Shown: positions 11,096 to 23,484 of the stretch, one piece after another
Layout of the letters: each line of letters starts with the position of its first letter
How positions within the stretch are numbered: the stretch's first letter is position 1
Source: Deroplatys truncata
Taxonomy: Eukaryota; Arthropoda; Insecta; Mantodea; Mantidae
DNA: 64,000 bases
Assembly (NCBI GenBank): GCA_030765065.1
Contig: CM060979.1
Location: 19,745,001 to 19,809,000 of the forward strand
Direction of reading: 5' to 3'
The notes under the pieces: model-generated
The model's database searches: none
The model's input: only the letters and a program-made list of their open reading frames with translations
Told to the model about the DNA's origin: nothing
Position numbers and translations under genes: made by a program

Positions 11096-12396
11096 CGAGG
11101 TATGATCAAAAAGTTTCCAGAATGACATCATAAATACTATACAACAGTTTGTTTTGTTCTAATCTGCATTATCACCCTCAACGCAGTCTCTTTGGGAATT
11201 GATACACTTGTCCCAGCGCTTCTGCCACTGTTGGAAGCACCTCTGGAAGTCCTCTTCTTTCAACATATTCAGAGCCTTCTGGGATTCGCGATGGATGACA
11301 TCAATGTCCTCAAAACAGTGTCCTCGGAGCCGCATTTTAAGTCGCGGAAGTCTGCTGGTGCCAAATCTGGAGAATAGGCGGGATAGGGAACAGTATTCAT
11401 CCTATTTTTATCAAAAAATTAGCGAACAGAAAAGGCTTTGTGCGTAGGCGCATTGCCATGATGCAGGAACAAGTCACCACTCCTCTATTTCTCTGGCTGT
11501 TTGCGTCACACATTCTCCCTTAATCTTTGCAGCACTTGTTTGTAGAACACTTGATTCACTGTTTGACCCTGTGGCACAAATTCCTTATGTACAATGCCTT
11601 TAATGTCAAAAAACACAATCATCATAGACTTCACTTTTGATCGAACTTGTCCGGCCTTTTTCGGGCATGAAGATGAAGGACTCTTCCATTGTGACGATTG
11701 TTGCCTTGTTTCTGGATCGTACCCATAAATGTTTCATCACCAGTAATAATTTTCTCCATAAGCTGTGGGTCATTTTGTAGCTGTTCTTTAAGATCTGTGC
11801 AGGCAATCACACAGCTTCCCTTTTGGTCATTTGAAAGCAGGCGGGGCACGAACTTTGCAGCAATTCTTCTCATGTCCAAATTGTGTTTCAAAATGCTTTG
11901 AATACTTCCAAAGGAGAGTCCTAATGAGTCAGAAAGTTCTATTATTGTAATGTGCCTATCATTTAAGACCATTTCCCTTACCTGATTGATATTTTCATCA
12001 GTTTTGCTAGAATGATCCGCATCTTTAACTGATGTCACATCACTTTTAAGTTTCGAAAATCACTCAAATGCTTGAGTTTTGCCCATAACTTCCTGCCCAA
12101 AAGCTGTTCTTAACATTTCATAGGCTTCTGTTGCAGTTTTACCGAGTTTAAAGCAAAATTAGATGTTCTTTGTTCTTCGTAATCTGACATTTTTGCTACG
12201 CAGAAAAATCGCAGCACATGAAAAACATGTGTTCACTTCAGAGCGTCTACTCGTCACTCCATGGTCACAGGAAGTCACGTGACCTCTCATTTTTATCGGG
12301 AAGGAATGCTGCATGTACATTCTGGGTAAGAATTAAATAAATCTCAGCGTCAGTATTGTTGTGAAGCCATTCTGGAAACTTTTTAATCACACCTTG
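11096..12396 (-). mobile_element. mariner element, about 1.3 kb, with TIRs and TA duplication
   Basis: The left end CGAGGTATGATCAAAAAGTT and the right end (reverse complement CAAGGTGTGATTAAAAAGTT) are inverted repeats extending about 27 bases. Each is flanked by TA (11094-11095 and 12397-12398), the mariner target duplication. The length is normal for mariner. It sits inside the GIY-YIG motif of a Penelope-like element. Confidence 0.92.
11150..12192 (-). pseudogene. mariner transposase, broken
   Basis: The coding part starts near 12192 (MSDYEEQRTSN, then a frameshift into FKLGKTATEAYEMLRTAFGQ, AFEWF). The 135-codon open stretch 11631-12038 holds the second helix-turn-helix (IIELSDSLGLSFGSIQSIL), the linker WVPRLL-like 'KFVPRLLSND', and ITGDETF with the first catalytic aspartate. 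The C-terminal half is broken by stops and only patchily recognisable ('GVVTCSCIMAMRL', 'YQFPKRL'). At least three disruptions mean no active enzyme. Confidence 0.85.
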
Positions 12397-12924
12397 TACA
12401 TAGGTAAAACAAAAAGAAATTTAGAGGCAACTTTAAAAGAGCATATGAGATGCATCAAATACAAACAGATGGATAAATCTGCAGTTGCACACCACTTTTG
12501 GACAACAAATCACATCATCACACTAAACATAACACTTCTAAACCCTGCAAAATATGCAACAGTGTTGGATACTTGGAAAAAGATACTAATCACAAAACAT
12601 AAACACTGTAATGAATCTTGAATTGTCATCACCAAACCCACTATGGAAATTCATCACTCCAGCACCAGATGTCACCACACACACGCCGGACAACAGCTGG
12701 GGAATCCATCGGCCGCTTCTAATGATGAGAGCAAGTAGCTCTCAAAGCTGGTCAAGACGAAAAACTGTAATTGATGTCAAGTGTTTGAACTCTTACTCAA
12801 ATTTTCTATAACTGATTAAACTTTTTTAAAACATATAGTTTTCATTTAAGGCCTCTATTTATATAGGAAATTATGCATAGTGTGTCTCCAAAATTACATG
12901 TGAAAGCTTAAGTACATCCTGAAA

Positions 12925-13590
12925 ACAGAAGTAATAAACACCAAACTTGGTATTTAGGTTCAGTATCTTCCAGAGATGCGACACGAAGGTTTTCAAGAAA
13001 ATCCCCCCACCCCAGATTACCCTTTACATGGAACATTTTTCGAAAATTTTAATTTTCTCAAAAAATGGCTCTAACGATTTTGATTAAAACATAATATGTT
13101 TAAGATATTTTCATGACAAATGAAATGTATATCTCGAATTTTCTGGGAATGTCTCCAAAAGTATTCTTCATTGTGAAGGACTTTTGCATAACTGGTAAAC
13201 CATAAGAGATAGACAAAATTTTACTACACAAAAAATGTAGATCCGTTAATATACACGATTTATGTCATATACATTTTTTTTGTTGAGTGAACCATTTTCG
13301 AGATATTGTTGTTATTCTCTTAAATTTTACAATACTTTTTCTCAAATGGGAATTCGTTATTCATTTTTTTATGTCCTGGACATAAAAAGAGAATGGAATG
13401 CGCCACATAGCAACCAGCTCTTAAAAGATTTGACTATCGCTTAAATACTACCAATTCCCCTTGCATCTACAAGAAAATTAGCAATAAGATTAACATCTCA
13501 ATTAACTTGAAGCATATGGACAATAAGCTTTTGTAAAAATAGTTTGTACAAGGGTAGAGAAAGTGATGTGAGTGTAACACATCAGATTTT
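12925..13590 (-). repeat. Family X repeat, copy D (truncated)
   Basis: It begins inside the element at 'aacaccaaacttggtattta' next to the end of the Penelope-like sequence and runs to the usual 5' end 'gtgagtgtaacacatcagat'. The part with the ACTTTCTCTAC end is missing. Confidence 0.85.
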
Positions 13591-13599
13591 TTTTTAATT

Positions 13600-14515
13600 T
13601 AATTTATTGAACAAAAGTGAGACACAAGTATATCATTTTACGACATAGTCTCCACAACGTTAAACATATACTCCAGTGAGTAGTAAGTGCATAGATTCCT
13701 CTGGAAAAAAAAATCTTGTGGTTGTGTGCACAGCCATTCATGTACTGCCAGGTGCACCTCTTCATTAGAATGAAATCCTCCCTTCACATCTTTGAGTAGT
13801 CCAAACATGTGGTAATCATTTGGTCTGGTGAGTAGGGCAGATGTAGAAGAGTATCACATTAAAGGTCAATAGTTGCATGGGCAGTATGAGGCTGGGCAGT
13901 CAGCTGTAGTCAGACATCCAAGTCAGTTTGATCTGATTGCAGGCCAAAGATGATTTTTCAACCTATTGAAATATGATGCATTGGTGATGATGGTGTTTCC
14001 TCTAGGCATATAGTGTTCCAAAAAGAGTCAGCATAACCTTCCCTGCATCCAGAACTTTTGGGGGTTTGGTGATGAGGAATGGTACCATTCTTTGCTTGCT
14101 CTCTTTGTTTCAAGTTGGTGGTAGTGTACCCAGGTTTTGTCTCCAGTAATGATTCTTGCACGGAAGCCATCACCTTTTGCTTCAAAGCGCTGCAAAAATC
14201 TTCACAGGCATCATTGCATTGCTCTTTCAGTTCTGCCATGGCACCCACCTTGCAAAACTTAAGCACATTCATGAATAATCTGATGTGCTGAGCCATGACT
14301 AATGTTCACATTTACGGCTATTTCATCCACAGTCACACGACAATTTTCCATCACAATGCCTTCAATTGCTGGAGTAGACTCTGGTGTCACAACGGGGTGT
14401 GTCTGGCACAGAAGTCGCCGTTCCTGAACTTTCTACTCCACTCTTACACTTGCTGCAGTGATAAACATGCATCACCATAGTTGTCACAGTAATCTGTTCG
14501 TGTTATCTTTTTTTT
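13600..14515 (-). pseudogene. mariner-type transposase remnant
   Basis: Minus-strand pieces in shifting frames read YGDACLSLQQV and EWSRKFRNGD near 14400-14490, TVDEIAVNVNISHGSAHQII near 14250-14325, then RARIITGDKTWVHYH near 14115-14160 with the first catalytic aspartate, and DTLLHLPYSPDQ near 13840 with the last one. The 112-codon open frame 13958-14296 is out of the true frame for part of its length. No TIRs were identified. Confidence 0.75.
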
Positions 14516-14525
14516 ACTTGGCGCC

Positions 14526-15278
14526 TGTTATTGTTTTACTATTTTGAATTTTGGGTTCTTTGTCCTCCGGCTAGCTATTATTACTCAGTCAAGCAAATAT
14601 CTCTAAGTAGGGCATGTAAACGGAAAGGAGTTGTTACTAAAAGATAACACTGATAAAATAATTTGTTTTTACACTTTTATTGCCGTCACAATTAATAGTT
14701 CACATCTGTAATCTTTATACACGCCTGACGAAACTGTTATATTTCCGAATGTAATTACTGTCGTAATGGTTATCGCGTACTTCAGATTTTGTAACTAACT
14801 TTACGGTGCGAGAGATTCTGTAGAATTGCGTAATGTGTACCTCACGAGAGATTCTGTAGAACTGCGTGATGTGTACCTCGTGAATGCTTCCTTAGAACTA
14901 CGCGATACTTGCTTTTGGCTCAAGAATTTATACTCCCTCACCCCGATATGCCTAAACATTATAATAGAGCTGCTATTGGTTACTAAATCACGCCAACATT
15001 AGCGTCTGTTTTGTAAGCCAATCACAATTACTAATACATATGCTCTGGGAAGATATTCCCTCCATTTCTAAAGAAAGGCATGCTACCCTGATGTCATTTG
15101 TTTGTCTCTTCTAATTGATAAACAACTCACCCCATCGCTTCATTGTTACCCACTCCTATAGTCAGTTTCAATGAGGCCCTGTAAACTTATTTCCTAACAA
15201 TGCTTATAGCTAACAAACATCTAAAATCATTGTCATACAATACTGTTAATTTACACTACAATCACTCTGGCATTCACA
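14526..15278 (-). repeat. Solo LTR, short form (753 bp)
   Basis: On the minus strand it begins TGTGAATGCCAGAGTGATTG and ends with AATAACA, the TG...CA pattern of LTRs. It aligns along its length with 22743-23484 and, at lower similarity, with the first ~845 bases of the LTRs at 41411 and 44843 (shared 'aatagctagccggaggacaa'-type text). No internal region is attached. Confidence 0.7.
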
Positions 15279-15481
15279 GTGTTGTGATATATGACAGAAC
15301 GTTGATCATCATTGATGTATGTCGCAAGTAGGACAGCATTTTGCTTGTCTGCAGTATGCTGCCACCAGTTGGGCATTCTTTAAAGCATTGGTAACAGTAC
15401 TGGCACCTTACAGGACAATGCTGCGCAGCTTCAAATTTTTACTATTTTTAAGGTTTTCAATTTGACTAGGGAGGATACACT

Positions 15482-17789
15482 AGGTCAGGGGTTCCCAAAC
15501 CTTTTAGAAATGCAGCCTGTTAATATACAGATTATTTCTGGTGGTAAATTGAACCAAAATGAGGTTTGTCCCAAAAATTATTAAAATAAATTTTATAGCA
15601 CAAATGTACAAACTATAATTCTAAAGACGGGTCTCCAATGGCTCAACAATCAACAAAAAACGTTGATTCAACATGTCGGCAGTAAGCCCTGTCCACACTG
15701 ATTAACATTTAACAAAACTTGTCCAAAGCAACATGTTGACAGTTTGCATGTTGGCCAAATTTCAATCGCACAATTGACTTAACATGTTAACCGAAAGAGA
15801 TGTGCTTGACACTTTTGGCATGTTGGATGCTTTCCGCTCTCTGTGTATGTGATTGGGCGAACTTTGGAATTTTCCAGACTGTAACCATGGCAACAGAGTA
15901 CTTCTGATTCCTCCACGCTATTGTGTTCGGTAGTTCTGTGTTGACTCGTTCCATGCTCATATCCTTAATTTGGTTTGCTTCATGTGAAGTTATGGAATGG
16001 GCGAAAGAAAAGACACTTTCATTAATAAAATCTTTGTTGAGGCTATCATTATGGAATATTGTAATATATGTAATAAAAAGGATAGACAATTATACCAAAC
16101 TATGTGCAATTTATTGTTGTTCCAGAGGCAATATCAGAACAAAAAATAACCTCACTTTGCTAGAGAATTGCAAAAAAAGGCTCAAGTCTGGCAGTAATGG
16201 CTCCTCTAAAATGTGTGTCCTTTTTGTGAATTATAGGTTAGAAACCTTGCTCAAAACAAAGTTGAAGTCACTTTGACTTATTCTCAAGAAATGTTGAAGT
16301 CAAACCTGCCCTGAATTTTAAACTCATTCAGAATATTTTCACTCCTGTGTCGAATAACAAGATAGAGCCTCATTCACCTTCCACTTTTTTTTTCATTATA
16401 TACAAGCACAAATACAAATAGTGATAGCCAAATCCTCATTATTGGAATCCATTTTGCTTTTAGTTGAGAGATTTTGTTGTCCCAATAAGTCAACTGGTGT
16501 GGATGGAATGTTAAAGGTTTGCAGCTACAACAATGAAACATTTTGTTAATTGTTGATATGTTGAACAGTGTGGACTCACGTTAAAAGACTATGGAAACAA
16601 AATCAAGAAAATGGAGTGTTTAAGCAAGCCTGTCCGTATATTTGAGGACATAGAATAAAACAAAGAGGTTAAGCCTAATCTCAATTCAGCTGATATGACT
16701 ACTCTAAAATTCATCTTCCATTTTGTAATTGCTGGTGAAATTATAGTCAGCAGCAAATTGAAACCTTTCAACATTCTTAGAAAATTCTTGAAGCGAGTCT
16801 GCTCTCAACTTTCATTTCAGACAAGATGCTATTTACATTGTTTCTGTTGGTTAAAAAAGGGTGCACCCATAACTTTATTCTTTTATTCTTACAGTTCTTC
16901 CCCAAGCACACAATGTGACCACAAAGACTAAATCTTGATAATCAGAATCCATGTGATTATTGATGTTAACGAACGGAACATGTTTACACTGTGTCTCACT
17001 GTTAATGCAGTCGAGACGGAATGTTGATAGAATTCCAACTACATGTATGACTCAATATGTTTTGCACATGTTCTTAAAGTTGTTTATGTTTAGTGTTGAG
17101 GCAGTGGAGACCGGCCTTAAGTTGAATTGTTATTGTTTATAAGGCTTTAAATTTGTAATTTAAATTAAACTTTGACAATATTGTGACATTTGGTTGTGGT
17201 AATACATTTATAACATGTGGTTTTGGCAACATTGTTTGGTGTATATTTTAGGTTGGTAGTACAAAACGGAATGATGTAATAGGAGTGGGGGTAAACCAGT
17301 TGTATATTGTGGAAGCGTCTAGGACGCTCAGTCTGTCTCTTGTAACGTGACCAGCTAAGAGTGCACATGTATGAGCAGACGCTCTGTCAAGCGGAAGGTA
17401 ACATGTATCAGTTTTAATTCAATATATATATTGTCCATCTAAATTTCTGTCATGTGAATTCTTAATGTAGTTAGTTCCTTCTTTCCTTCACCACAATGAT
17501 TTAGGAATATTTTAAAAATTTTCAGGTGTTTAGGAACTTTGTTGAGTTTGCCCCGTCGGACCTCGTGTAGATTGCTATGAGTTAAACTCCGGTACCATGC
17601 TCTACCCCCCGTGATATGTGAGAATATAAGAGGTTACGACAATATTAATAAAGTTATTTTATAAATGAAAAGGTAAAGCAATGGAATACACGGAAACAGC
17701 ATGTGTTACATGAAAGCTAATGATTTATTATTATAGAAATGTACAATTAATTCAAAGTTATAAACTGTATTTTACATTGACTTCATAAA
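15482..17789. other. Non-coding intron with hAT-like end and a possible MITE
   Basis: Near 15485 'aggggttcccaaacctttt' resembles the terminal repeat of many hAT elements. Between about 15690 and 16580, 'tgtccacactgattaacat' faces a reverse copy 'gttgaacagtgtggact', so a TIR element of about 0.9 kb is possible. From 16590 to 17789 I see nothing recognisable. The open frames in this stretch have no pattern I can name. Confidence 0.35.
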
Positions 17790-18450
17790 ACATAGTTTTA
17801 AACTGTCTGTCCTAATAAGAGGGATGTGCTTGTTTACCTTTGACCAGTTCAGGTATCTTAGTGTAATTTCTGATCAAGCAACACAAATTTCTATTTCAAT
17901 ATTGAGATTAGCTCTATATTTAATAGCAACTGCAGAAAAACCACTCTCACAAAGGTAAGAACTGGCAAGCAGAATTAAGGCTCGAAGTGCCTTCTTGCTT
18001 ATTAATGGATACCTACTCATCTTCAATGCTGCGTCAAATTTCAGAGACAGAGAACTGAAACCTAGATTATTTCATAGATGAGTCTATAAAAATGTCAATG
18101 AGCTGTTCTGTTTCCTCATTCATGAAATTCTAAGGTGCCTCAGCATTAATAGGGCCACTTACCCACTGTAATGATTTGATTTCCTCTTTTGGGAGCTATT
18201 CTTTGAAATAGACCCCCAATTTTGGTAAGTGGTTGATGAACATACTTTCCAGCTCATATTTTAACATCAAACCGGTTCAAAGGAGGAAATACTGTATAAT
18301 CACCTTTTATCAAATCCATCAACCATAGCAAAAGCTTTTGTTTTTGAATCCTTTAACTTTACTGAAGAGCTGAAAAATCTTTGCAGTGTTACCCTGTAAG
18401 GAGCTGTTCAAAATATTTAATCTTTCAAACAGTGCAGTTAAAAATAGCCA
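17790..18450 (-). pseudogene. hAT (ZBED/SCAND3-like) transposase C-terminal remnant
   Basis: On the minus strand, pieces in register read TALFERLNILNSSLQGNTAK (about 18380-18440), KYELESMFINHLPKLGVYF, WVSGPINAEAP, NEETEQLIDIFIDSSMK (near 18080), and at the end LVKGKQAHPSY (about 17835). This order matches the C-terminal half of ZBED5/SCAND3-like hAT proteins up to the tail after the dimerisation region. Stops interrupt it at several points. The N-terminal part was not found. Confidence 0.6.
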
Positions 18451-18599
18451 ATTTAACTAAGAAATCTTCATCAACAAACACCTACCTAAGGCAAGTAATT
18501 GTGTAATACAAAAGTAGCGAGACAGCGGTGGAGCCCTTTGTGACACTTAGGCGCTGCAGTACACACTTTGAAATGTCACGCTGTTTGCATGAGCAAAAG

Positions 18600-18910
18600 A
18601 AAAAATGAATAACAACTTACCATTTGGAAAGTATAACTACTAAACCAATGACAAAAATATCTTGGAAATGGTTAATGCCACAAAAGTTTTTTTTTTTTTT
18701 TTTTACACACAGTAAGACATCTCTTACGGTTTACCAGTTACATAAAGTTCTTTCAGAATCAAGAGAACTTCGAAGCCTATTCCCAGAAAATTCAAGATAC
18801 ATATTTTATTCATCATGCAAATATCTTAAACAGATGGTATTTTAATCAAAATTGTTTGAGCCACTTTTGAGAAAATAAAAAATAATGAAAATTTTTCCAT
18901 GAAAATCATT
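18600..18910 (+). repeat. Family X repeat, fragment
   Basis: The middle third of X is present, with 'ttacggtttaccagttacat', 'cccagaaaattcaagata' and 'gtattttaatcaaaat'. It is more diverged than copies A, C, E and F. Confidence 0.75.
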
Positions 18911-19015
18911 TTTTGATGTTAATGATATATAAAATTGTGAAATTACTAAGCACACACTCTGTTCTTGCACTGTATGAACTGCATTTGACCAGCAATGGCA
19001 GGCAAGCTTTCTGAG

Positions 19016-20628
19016 GGCCGGTTTCACCAACAGTTGCTAAATTTTAACACAATGTTAAACTGATTTAACACTGAAGTTAACACAAATTCTGTTTCATCAA
19101 ACAATGTTAACTTTAACAATGTGTTAAAGTTGGTGTTAAGTTAACATCCCCATACCCCTGTGTTAAGGCATTTAACAAATGTTAGAAATTGGAAAATGGC
19201 TGCCACAAAACAAGCTTTTGATGCGAGTTTGCTACAATTGACAATTTTTTAATGTCATTCCTAAAAGAAGAGTAGTCGTACACCATAATAAATCTGAAAC
19301 CCTGCAAAACCCTGCTTTTTAAAGCAATATAGACTGTTCAAGGGATCATAAGCATGGTTTTATGGGAAATACAAGAGGTTAGGATACTACCAACAGAAGC
19401 ATGCCGTACATAGATTTTATCTACTAACATTTTTCATTTACTTGTGATAATGTTGGTATTTCCAAAACTACTATTTGTGGGTTTATCTGGAAGGTTTCCA
19501 AAGCAATTGCTTCAAGAAGCAAACTATTTTTTCGTGTCTGCTTGATTAATCAGCGATAACACGTTTTCGTCCACTTTAGTTTAAATGCAGTGTCCACCAC
19601 CAGTTTTAAACCGTCTTAAATGCTCTTCGCACCTAACGTTTCTGGTGCAGCACTTTATGTTAGCATAAAATTGCCATAGTTGCTTACTGGACTTAAAGAG
19701 AAACGCATTCTTTCCAATTAAACTACTCATGAATTTTGTCCCAAGCTGCAATCTTATCCTTTAATGTAAGACCATCAGCTTTTTCGCACTTGACAATATG
19801 TCTAAACTTATTAACCAGATGTTGATTAATGCGTTTCAAATGGGGAAATGTTTGTTTCAGTTGACATTGTGATTCTAACCTCAAACAACTGGGAAAATCA
19901 CATGGTCATTGCCATGTATGCTACTAACAGAGAGCGCGTGGCAATACATAGACAAAAGTGCATCGAAGTACGTTCAGAAGCAGTGTAGTTCGGCCACCGC
20001 CTTCTCGAAAGCTAGTGTTCGCAGTTGTCTTTGACATTAACAAAATGTTAGCTAACAATTTGCTGTAAAAGCTTGATGAAATGCAAAAATTTTAACTTTA
20101 TGTTATACTTTGTTAGCATAAAATTGCCATAGTTGCTTACTGGACTTAAAGAGAAACGCATTCTTTCCAATTAAACTACTCATGAATTTTGTCCCAAGCT
20201 GCAATCTTATCCTTTAATGTAAGACCATCAGCTTTTTCGCACTTGACAATACGTCTAAACTTATTAACCAGATGTTGATTAATGCGTTTCAAATGGGGAA
20301 ATGTTTGTTTCAGTTGACATTGTGATTCTAACCTCAAACAACTGGGAAAATCACATGGTCATTGCCATGTATGCTACTAACAGAGAGCGCGTGGCAATAC
20401 ATAGACAAAAGTGCATCGAAGTACGTTCAGAAGCAGTGTAGTTCGGCCACCGCCTTCCCGAAAGCTAGTGTTCGCAGTTGTCTTTGACATTAACAAAATG
20501 TTAGCTAACAATTTGCTGTAAAAGCTTGATGAAATGCAAAAATTTTAACTTTATGTTATACTTTGAACACCTTGTTAACAAACAAGATGTTAGAGTATTT
20601 TTAACATCCGTTGCTGAAACCGGCTCTG
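19016..20628. mobile_element. PIF/Harbinger-like element with decayed transposase and Myb-like gene
   Basis: The left end GGGCCGGTTTCACCAACAG (19016) and the right end (reverse complement AGAGCCGGTTTCAGCAACGG) are inverted repeats of the kind seen in many insect Harbinger elements. On the plus strand near 19440-19530 a frame reads CDNVGISKTTICGFIWKVSK, a Harbinger transposase N-terminal helix-turn-helix. On the minus strand near 19700-19800 HIVKCEKADGLTLKDKIAAW suggests the second, Myb/SANT-like Harbinger protein. The catalytic domain is absent. A 453-base tandem duplication lies inside. Confidence 0.65.
19658..20563 (+). repeat. Tandem direct duplication, 2 x 453 bp
   Basis: Bases 19658-20110 and 20111-20563 are head-to-tail copies. 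By eye I find two differences, both transitions ('caatatgtct'/'caatacgtct' and 'ttctcgaaag'/'ttcccgaaag'). The copies include the Myb-like remnant and the right inner part of the Harbinger element. Confidence 0.92.
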
Positions 20629-22306
20629 AGAGTGTTAACAATGGTTGAGGACTCTCACTACCAACAAAAGCTACTAATTCACAGGCCTAGTTAAATTTTG
20701 GGACTTTTAAAATTGTTCCTGTAGGGACAGCATTTGTTAATTTTCATTAATCTTTGCCTTCTCTTTCTTTACTCAGATTTTTTTTAACCATTACAGGTGG
20801 ACAGCATAATCACTTACGCTGTCCACTAGCCAATTCATTCAAGCACGGACTAATATCATAGTCAGATATTAGAAATAGGCTCTACATCGATGGACTTAAA
20901 CCAGAGCTTCAAGTAAAAATTAATTTTGGTATAGCACATAAATGCTTTTTCTATACTGTACATAGTGATAAAGAAATTCTATCATGCTTAAGAAGCAACA
21001 AGTGCAACTTTAAATAGAAATAATAAAACTCAGACTAGTTATAAACTTCCAGATATAAATCCATAGGCTAGCAAAAAAGAAATGGTTATGATCTTTGTAA
21101 TTTTTATTGCAGATACAATATTTATTCTTTTTTAATATTTGTGAAATATTTTAGTAGGCCTGGCACTAATTTTTGTAATTTATTATGTGTGTTACTACAA
21201 TACATTCTCCTTGATGCTTGCTAATTCAATAATGCATTATAAGGCTGTATAATAAAACAACCTGTTGATTCATAAAAGGTTAAGACAGGTAATTTTCACT
21301 TTATAGTGTGCCCCTTAAAATTCTAAAATGTCCCTGTTTTTTTGGTACTCCTGTCCCTTATTCCTCTCTTATTAAATTAAACTGGAAGCTTAGCTTATAT
21401 TATGGAATACATACTTGTCAACTTCCAGAAACTGAAACCTGTAACACGTTCCTTTGTCCAGCAAAACATATATTAATTTTGCAATGACACAAAATTTAAA
21501 ATGTGTAAAATGTTCAGTGCAATAAATGTACAAGAATTACATGCAAAATAAATGGGAGTTCTATTTTATAAGGAATTTCAGCATGTGTCACATGCAATTT
21601 ACATGAGGGAGTTGACTTTACAATTCATGTAGCCCAAAGCGAATGACAGCACCCATTTATGGTTGGTTACTAGAGATCATTAGTGATGCAATGAAATTTT
21701 AAACCTGCACACTATGCATTTTGTTGCAGCCCAATGAAGGGGGACCATGATTGCGATGAAAGATAGACACACAGATAAACTCTGGCCTATCATAGCACTG
21801 TATACCAATTAGTGTGGTACATCCACTCTGTAATCTTAAGTTACAATATAATGCAATAAAATTTAATACTTTGTCATGCTTGTGGTGAAAGTCCATAACA
21901 CTTTCAATCTGCCTACAAAGGGTAAAGATGCCTTCTTTGGCATTAAGTCATAAAAAGGCTTTTGCTCCCATACATTTTATGGATAAATCATAAAAGTTGG
22001 CAAGTATATACTACAACTAAACACACAAAATGTTGCATCCTGTAACAATCCCTGTTCAAAAGCCAAAGCAATTTCTCTGCATATAAGCAACTCTTTGGTG
22101 TAGAACCAGCAAACCTGTAAACACATGTCACAATATTTCACAGTGCCTTGCAAGACATGCCTGGATTTTTATGCTCAAAGCATTGTTATGTCTCTTTACT
22201 ACTTTCTTTTAAAGTTCATATGATTTTTACATCAGACTGCTCCTTCAAACTTAACTGGTACAACAGCATTATACATAAAGCCCTCTTCAACACAAGTAAA
22301 ACTTAC
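20629..22306. other. FAN1 intron, nothing recognised
   Basis: AT-rich non-coding sequence. The stretch 21840-22010 is weakly similar to 3780-3900, suggesting an old shared repeat. No coding pattern found. Confidence 0.4.
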
Positions 22307-22493
22307 GACTTCCAAAGAATTGAGGTGGTACTGCCCATGCCTACGGACTTTTGATTTTTTCCATATTCTGTCAATGCCTGTATTAATGCTGGTTTATTGG
22401 CTGTTACTTTTATTCTGAATGTCCTGCATAGCTCTTTTAGCTCTGGCATTTTTAGTAGATTCAGGATGGCATCAAGGTTTTCATTTGTTAAAT
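22307..22493 (-). CDS. FAN1: FAN1 exon (second exon seen): SAP-like DNA-binding helices
   Basis: This 187-base exon is bounded by a pyrimidine-rich acceptor ending TTTACAG and a GTAAGT donor. Joined in phase 1 to the exon at 38118-39946, it reads DLTNENLDAILNLLKMPELK, then ELCRTFRIKV, NKPALIQALTEYGKNQKSVG and STTSILWKS. This is the SAP-type helix pair of FAN1 (hydrophobic Leu ladder, 'L..L...F', basic second helix) that contacts the DNA flap, followed by the 'KQRSV..W'-like linker. It leaves in phase 2, which fits the exon at 3982-4209. The frame is intact. Confidence 0.93.
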
Positions 22494-22742
22494 CTGTAAA
22501 AAAAAAAACAAAATTATGGTTTTTGCACAAACTTGATGTTGAAGGGACAACTATGTTACTATATAAGTGTAAAATAAGAAACTAAATTGTTTTAAATGTG
22601 CACAAGCAGTTTAATCATTCTGCTGAAAAAAAATACATTAATTGTATACTATATTAAGCTCAACATTTTCATGTTTTTATTGATTCAGCATATCACAGAA
22701 ATTGCTATATTTCATTATAAAGTGTCGTAGTTCTCTGGCTCC

Positions 22743-23484
22743 TGTTATCTTATTTTAAATTTGGGTTCTTTGTCTTCCGGCTAGCTATTACAACTCAGTC
22801 GAGCAAATGTCTCTAAGCAGGGCATGTCAACGGAAAGGAGTTGTTGCTAAAAGATAACACTGGTAAAATAATTTGTTTCTACACTTTTATTGCTGTCACA
22901 CTTAATTAATAATTCACATGTTTAATCTTTATACACGCCTGACTGAAACTGTAATATTTCTTAATGTAACTACAGTCGTTATAGTTGCTGCATACCAATT
23001 ACTTCGCGTACTTCACATTTTTTAACTAACTGTGTAACATGCACCTCGTGAAAGATTCTTCGCAACTGCGTGACGTGTACCTCGTGACACACTCCTCTGA
23101 ACTGCACGAAGCTTGCTTATGGCTCGAGAATATATACTCCTTCACCTCGAATTGCCTAAACATTATAATAGAACTGCTACTGGTTACCAAATCGCGCCCA
23201 CTTTAGCGTCTGTTTTGGTCAGTCAATCACTACTACTAACATATATACTCTAAGGAAAATATTCCCTCCATTTCTAAAAAAAGGCACGCTACCCTGACGT
23301 CATTTGTTTGTCTCTTCTTAGTGATAAACAACTCAGCCTCTCGGTTTATTGTTACCCACTTCTATTGTCAGTTTCAGTGAGGCCGTGTAAACTTATTTCC
23401 TAACAATGCTTATGGCTAACAAACATCTAAAATCATTGTCATACAATAATGTTAATTTACACTACAATCACTCTGGTATTCACA
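22743..23484 (-). repeat. Solo LTR, short form (742 bp)
   Basis: This copy belongs to the same family as 14526-15278: on the minus strand it begins TGTGAATACCAGAGTGATTG and ends AATAACA-like (here GATAACA). Shared blocks include 'acggaaaggagttgtt' and 'gctaacaaacatctaaaatc'. No internal region follows. Confidence 0.7.

Larger units (their letters stand above)
10635..12830 (+). pseudogene. Penelope-like element: RT C-terminus and GIY-YIG endonuclease, split by a mariner
   Basis: From 10635 a frame reads HKHAVLNSLIHRLVYIP and NTAINNGFTKQIINK, the pattern that follows the reverse transcriptase in Penelope-like elements. At 11050-11095 comes AGIYQINCPECDQIY. After the mariner, from 12397, the frame resumes YIGKTKRNLEATLKEHMRCI and SAVAHHFWTTNHII. 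Joined at the single TA this gives the GIY-YIG endonuclease motif CDQIYIGKT, with the conserved R and H downstream. Penelope-like elements use this nuclease to open target DNA. The RT palm is missing upstream, where X copy B ends, and stops are present, so the copy is dead. Confidence 0.8.

Noticed and set aside
14500..15295. Target-site duplication of the 753-base solo LTR
   Set aside because: GTGTT occurs on both sides, but about 20 extra bases separate it from the LTR end on the left, so I could not accept it as a duplication.
15923..16276. 117-codon plus-strand open frame and an overlapping 100-codon minus frame
   Set aside because: Neither shows a domain pattern, and the region has the look of a non-coding TIR element.
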